From Planctomycetota bacterium (GTDB taxonomy: Bacteria > Planctomycetota > JAJSAM01 > JAJVHW01): a stretch of 64,000 bases of DNA. The DNA lies in NCBI GenBank assembly GCA_021776825.1, contig JAJFFG010000076.1, forward strand, positions 124,001 through 188,000, in the 5' to 3' direction. Below the pieces are notes generated by a model. The model searched no databases and was not told the DNA's origin. It worked only from the letters and a program-made list of their open reading frames with translations. Made by a program: the position numbers and the translations under genes. Shown piece by piece: positions 60,607 through 64,000 of this stretch (the stretch's first letter is position 1; each line of letters starts with the position of its first letter).

Positions 60607-63600
60607 ATGACCGCACTGGTCCGCTTCTGCATTCGCAACCCGTTCATCACGCTTGTCGTGACGGCGATGCTCGTCGTGTGGGGCGCGATGGCGTGGAACG
60701 ACAAGACCGTCGACGCCATTCCGGACATCTCGGAGAACCAGACCGTCGTCGTGACGGAGTGGCCCGGTCGCTCGCCGCAGGACGTCGAGGACCAGATCAC
60801 GTACCCGCTGGCTTCGAAGCTCGCTGGCGTCCGCGGCGTGAAGCAGGTCCGCGGGCTATCAGGGTTTGGCTTCAGCCAGATCTACGTCGTGCTCGAGGAC
60901 CAGCAGCGCTTGTTCGCCGGTGGTGTCGTCGATGACTTCTACGAGGGACGCACGCGGGTCCTCGAGAAGCTCGCCTCGGTCCAGAAGGAGCTGCCCGCCG
61001 GTGTCGTGCCGGAGCTCGGTCCCGACGCCACCGCGCTCGGGCAGGTGTTCTGGTACTCCGTCGAGGGGCCGCACGACCTCGCCACGCTGCGCAGCGTGCA
61101 GGACTGGGTCATTCGCTACGACCTCCAGACCGTCCGCGGTGTTGCGGAGGTCTCGAGCATCGGCGGCGTGGTGCGCGAGTACCAGGTCGACGTCGATCCG
61201 AACCGCCTGCGCCACTACGACGTCGGTGTCATGGACGTCGTCGCGGCCATCCGAGGCGCCAACATCGATGTCGGCGCGAAGACGATCGAAGCGGCCGGAA
61301 TGGAGTACGTCGTCCGCGGCCTCGGGTTCATCAAGAACGTCGGCGACATCGAGGAGGTCATCGTCGGTGTGGCGACGCCGAGCGGCTTCGTGCCCGCGGC
61401 TGGGATGGGCATGGCGCCCGGCATGGGCGGCGGCGGGATGCTCGGTGACGGGATGGCGGGCGCGCCCGCTCTGCGCGGTACCGGGATGCCGGACGCTGAA
61501 CAGCCCGACGACGACGATCTGGCCCACCGCCCCATCCGGGTTCGCGACATTGCTGACGTGCGCATCGGACCCGCGTTCAAGCGCGGCACGCTGGCCGACG
61601 ATCGCACCGAGCTCGCCGGCGGCGTCGTCGTCATGCGCTTCGGCGAGAACCCGCGCGACGTCATCGCGAAGATCCGCGAACGCGTCGTGTTCCTGAACGA
61701 TCCCGCCAACGGCGCGATGCCGGAGGGCGTGCGGATCGTGCCGTTCTACGATCGCACGCAGCTCATCGACGACACCGTGCACACGCTCGAGACAGCGCTG
61801 CTCGACGAGCTCTGGATCACGATCCTCGTCGTGATCGTGTTCCTGCTGCACCTGCGCAGCTCGCTGATCATCGCCAGCACCCTTCCGATCGCGGTCCTCA
61901 TGTCGTTCATCGCGATGGATGCGCTCGGCGTCGACAGCAACATCATGAGTCTGACGGGCATCGCGATCGCCATCGGGACGATGGTCGACATGGGCATCGT
62001 GATGACGGAGACGATCTACGCCTCCCTCGTCGAGAACGACGGGCGAAGACCGGTGGTCGACGTCGTCGAGGAGGCGGCGCTCGAGGTGGCACCGGCGCTC
62101 GCCACGGCGATCGCGACCACGATCATCACGTTCCTCCCGATCCTGTTCCTCACCGACACCGAGGGCAAGCTGTTCCGCCCGCTCGCGTGGACCAAGACGT
62201 TCGCGCTCGCATCCGCCGCGATCACCGGCGTGCTGGTCGTCCCTGTGCTGTGCCGTCTGTTCCTCGCGCAGTCGAGCAGCGACAGGGAGGCGCAGCAGAG
62301 TGTGTGGCGCGCGCGCATCGGTCGCTGGGCACCGATCGTGTTCGCCGTGCCGTTTGCGTGGCTTGCCGCTCGCGCGAACTGGTTCGGCCTGCACGCGTGG
62401 ATTGCCGCGCCGCTCGGAGGGCTCGCCGCGTGGTGGGTCATCCACCGGCTGACGCACGAACGCCTGCGCCCGATCGACGCGAACCCGGTCAGCCGTGGCG
62501 TCAACCGTTGGTACGAGCGCTCGCTGCGTTGGATCCTCGCGAACAAGATCACGTTCCTCTGTGCCCCGGCAGTGATCTTCCTCTTCGGCGTTCTCGTGAC
62601 GGTCGGCGGCGCCGCATTCTTCGCTCCGGCGCGCGCCGTGTTCGGAGACGGCGTCGACCGGGTGCGACCGGTCGCGTGGATGGCGAACACGTTCCCGGGG
62701 CTGGGCCAGGAGTTCATGCCGGCGCTCGACGAGGGCAGCCTGCTCTACATGCCGTCGCTGCTCCCGCAGGCCGGACTCACGCAGACGCTCGACGTCATGA
62801 AGCGGCAAAACGCGGCGATGATGACGGTGCCCGAGGTGGCGCGCGTCGTCGGCAAGCTCGGTCGCGCTGAGAGTGCCCTCGATCCCGCTCCCGTCGGCAT
62901 GCTCGAGACCATCGTGCAGCTCAAGCCGAAGTCCGAGTGGCGCGCCGGCATGACCAAGCTCGACATCCGGCAGGAACTGATCAGCGTCGTCCACACACCG
63001 GGTGCGACCGAGGGCGCCGGTGCATGGCTGCAGCCGATCGAGACGCGCGTGATTATGCTCAACTCCGACATCCGTGCGCCGCTGGCGATCCGGCTGCTCG
63101 GGGCACCGCAGGATGCGTCGGGAACGCCGCTCGATACGAAGGCCGCCGTCGCGAAGCTGGAGCAGGTCGCGGGGACGATCCGCGATGTGATCCAGGACGT
63201 GCCCGGTGTCGCCGGTCCCAACGTCGAGAACATCGGCTCCAAGCCCTACATCGAGTTCGACATCCATCGTGATCGTGTCGGCCACTACGGGCTGACGCTC
63301 GGCAACGTGCAGCAGACGATCGTCACTGCGATCGGCGGCATGGAGATCACCCGTTCGCTGGAAGGCCGCGAGCGGTATCCCATCCGCGTCGCGTACTCGC
63401 GGGAGCTGCGCAACAGCATCGAGTCGATCCAGTCGGTCCTGGTGCGCGGTGCCGGCGGCATCCACGTTCCCATCTCCGAGGTCGCAACGATCCGAGAGGT
63501 GAAGGGCCCGGGCGCCGTGAAGACGCAGGACGGTCTTTTGCGGCTGCACGTCACGTTCGCGACGTCGGGGCGTGACGAGGGGCGCGTCATGGAGGACGCG

Positions 63601-64000
63601 CTCGATCGCATCGCGGAATGGCGCGCGGGGCACATCGAGATGGGCCGCCCGGACCCGATCCCTCCCGGGGTGTCGGTACTACCGGCCGGACGCTACGAGG
63701 ACCAGCTGCGCGCCCGCAACCGGTTCGCGATCCTCGTCCCGATCTGCATCCTCGCGATCTTCTTCCTGCTCTATCTGACCTTCAAGAGCTGGTCCACGGT
63801 CCTCAATGTGTTCGCCGCGGCGCCGATCGTCATCTCCGGTGGGCTGATCCTGATCTGGGCGTACCCGAAGCTATGGGATCTGGCACACAGCATCGGCATC
63901 GCCGATCGCCCGAGTGCCGGGCCGATCTACATCACGGTGGCCGTCGTGGTCGGGTTCATCGCCCTGCTGGGCATCGCCACCGACGACGGCGTGGTCATCG
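60607..64000 (+). CDS. CusA-type heavy-metal RND efflux pump; 3' end outside window
   Basis: Open from ATG 60607 to the right edge (1131 codons without a stop). Opens MTALVRFCIRNPFITLVVTAMLVVWGAMAW with AIPDISENQTVVVTEWPGRSPQDVEDQITYPL, the HME-RND signature. The TM4 proton-relay Asp is D461 (GTMVDMGIVM). A Met/Gly-rich insertion (about 259-308, with six Met in about 30 residues, then PDDDDLAH) interrupts the porter domain. Near the edge, GIATDDGVV stands where most homologs have AGVAAExGV, an Asp instead of Glu. Uses the proton gradient to expel Cu(I)/Ag(I)-type ions through CusB and TolC. Confidence 0.95.
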   Translation, partial: MTALVRFCIRNPFITLVVTAMLVVWGAMAWNDKTVDAIPDISENQTVVVTEWPGRSPQDVEDQITYPLASKLAGVRGVKQVRGLSGFGFSQIYVVLEDQQRLFAGGVVDDFYEGRTRVLEKLASVQKELPAGVVPELGPDATALGQVFWYSVEGPHDLATLRSVQDWVIRYDLQTVRGVAEVSSIGGVVREYQVDVDPNRLRHYDVGVMDVVAAIRGANIDVGAKTIEAAGMEYVVRGLGFIKNVGDIEEVIVGVATPSGFVPAAGMGMAPGMGGGGMLGDGMAGAPALRGTGMPDAEQPDDDDLAHRPIRVRDIADVRIGPAFKRGTLADDRTELAGGVVVMRFGENPRDVIAKIRERVVFLNDPANGAMPEGVRIVPFYDRTQLIDDTVHTLETALLDELWITILVVIVFLLHLRSSLIIASTLPIAVLMSFIAMDALGVDSNIMSLTGIAIAIGTMVDMGIVMTETIYASLVENDGRRPVVDVVEEAALEVAPALATAIATTIITFLPILFLTDTEGKLFRPLAWTKTFALASAAITGVLVVPVLCRLFLAQSSSDREAQQSVWRARIGRWAPIVFAVPFAWLAARANWFGLHAWIAAPLGGLAAWWVIHRLTHERLRPIDANPVSRGVNRWYERSLRWILANKITFLCAPAVIFLFGVLVTVGGAAFFAPARAVFGDGVDRVRPVAWMANTFPGLGQEFMPALDEGSLLYMPSLLPQAGLTQTLDVMKRQNAAMMTVPEVARVVGKLGRAESALDPAPVGMLETIVQLKPKSEWRAGMTKLDIRQELISVVHTPGATEGAGAWLQPIETRVIMLNSDIRAPLAIRLLGAPQDASGTPLDTKAAVAKLEQVAGTIRDVIQDVPGVAGPNVENIGSKPYIEFDIHRDRVGHYGLTLGNVQQTIVTAIGGMEITRSLEGRERYPIRVAYSRELRNSIESIQSVLVRGAGGIHVPISEVATIREVKGPGAVKTQDGLLRLHVTFATSGRDEGRVMEDALDRIAEWRAGHIEMGRPDPIPPGVSVLPAGRYEDQLRARNRFAILVPICILAIFFLLYLTFKSWSTVLNVFAAAPIVISGGLILIWAYPKLWDLAHSIGIADRPSAGPIYITVAVVVGFIALLGIATDDGVVI

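Noticed and set aside
60859..63633. 924-codon open frame on the minus strand inside the CusA gene
   Set aside because: It lies entirely opposite a clear RND pump; the product is Arg/Asp/His-rich without domains, as expected for antisense frames in GC-rich DNA.
1..64000. CRISPR arrays, insertion sequences, prophage genes, tRNA or rRNA genes
   Set aside because: No regular repeat-spacer series, transposase, integrase or cloverleaf-like sequence was seen by reading; a dedicated tRNA scan was not possible.

Overview
The window looks like a chromosomal segment of a high-GC bacterium, most probably a member of the Planctomycetota. Evidence for this is a membrane-anchored Ser/Thr kinase fused to WD40 repeats, large secreted WD40, HEAT, beta-helix and carboxypeptidase-regulatory-like proteins, an ECF sigma factor with a membrane-spanning C-terminal extension, an EF-hand/deiodinase-tail protein, and Gram-negative envelope genes (TolC and RND). 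The taxonomic call is an inference from gene content; no rRNA or tRNA gene was seen. Coding density is high, GTG starts are frequent and several genes overlap by 4 nt (GTGA or ATGA).

Layout. 1-11.9 kb: kinase-WD40 (cut by the left edge), secreted HEAT-repeat protein, ankyrin protein, DinB-like protein, TPR-thioredoxin-like protein, beta-helix protein and a squalene-cyclase-like toroid protein. 11.9-16.4 kb: PP2C phosphatase, secreted WD40 protein and UPF0489 protein in one run. 16.4-21.9 kb: YjbR-like protein, ECF sigma factor with a membrane partner (putative anti-sigma), a 490-bp regulatory-looking gap with a 13-bp tandem array, an SDR oxidoreductase, a SnoaL/NTF2-like protein, a truncated GNAT and a ferritin-like protein. 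22-32 kb: a surface protein, then a compact leftward operon (membrane WD40-like protein, J-domain/TPR protein, GrpE-like, short Hsp70) that looks like a self-contained second chaperone system, and a duplicated beta-helix protein. 32-34.1 kb: a HAD-like gene followed by three tandem paralogous membrane proteins that appear to start at ATT/ATC codons. 34.1-51.6 kb: LysR regulator overlapping KptA (RNA 2'-phosphotransferase), several secreted proteins and lipoproteins, two HEXXH metalloprotease-like proteins, two GNATs, a 1085-residue surface protein and an ECF-membrane fusion sigma factor.

51.6-64 kb: a type IV pilin-like gene, then a rightward copper/silver-type efflux locus. It holds a sigma-54 response regulator and its histidine kinase (GTGA overlap), two TolC-family lipoproteins (ATGA overlap), a duplicated Cys-rich YHS/TRASH-like protein, a CusB-type adaptor with a heavy-metal-binding domain and a CusA-type RND pump with a Met/Gly-rich insertion, which runs off the right edge. 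A -24/-12-like element sits between the kinase and the first tolC, which fits control by the adjacent sigma-54 activator.

The most unusual signals are the three paralogs with ATT/ATC as the apparent start codon, the J/GrpE/Hsp70/WD40 operon, the repeated use of 13-16 bp tandem repeats in intergenic or terminal positions, a 24-bp hairpin repeat found twice between convergent genes, and the enlarged metal-efflux locus.
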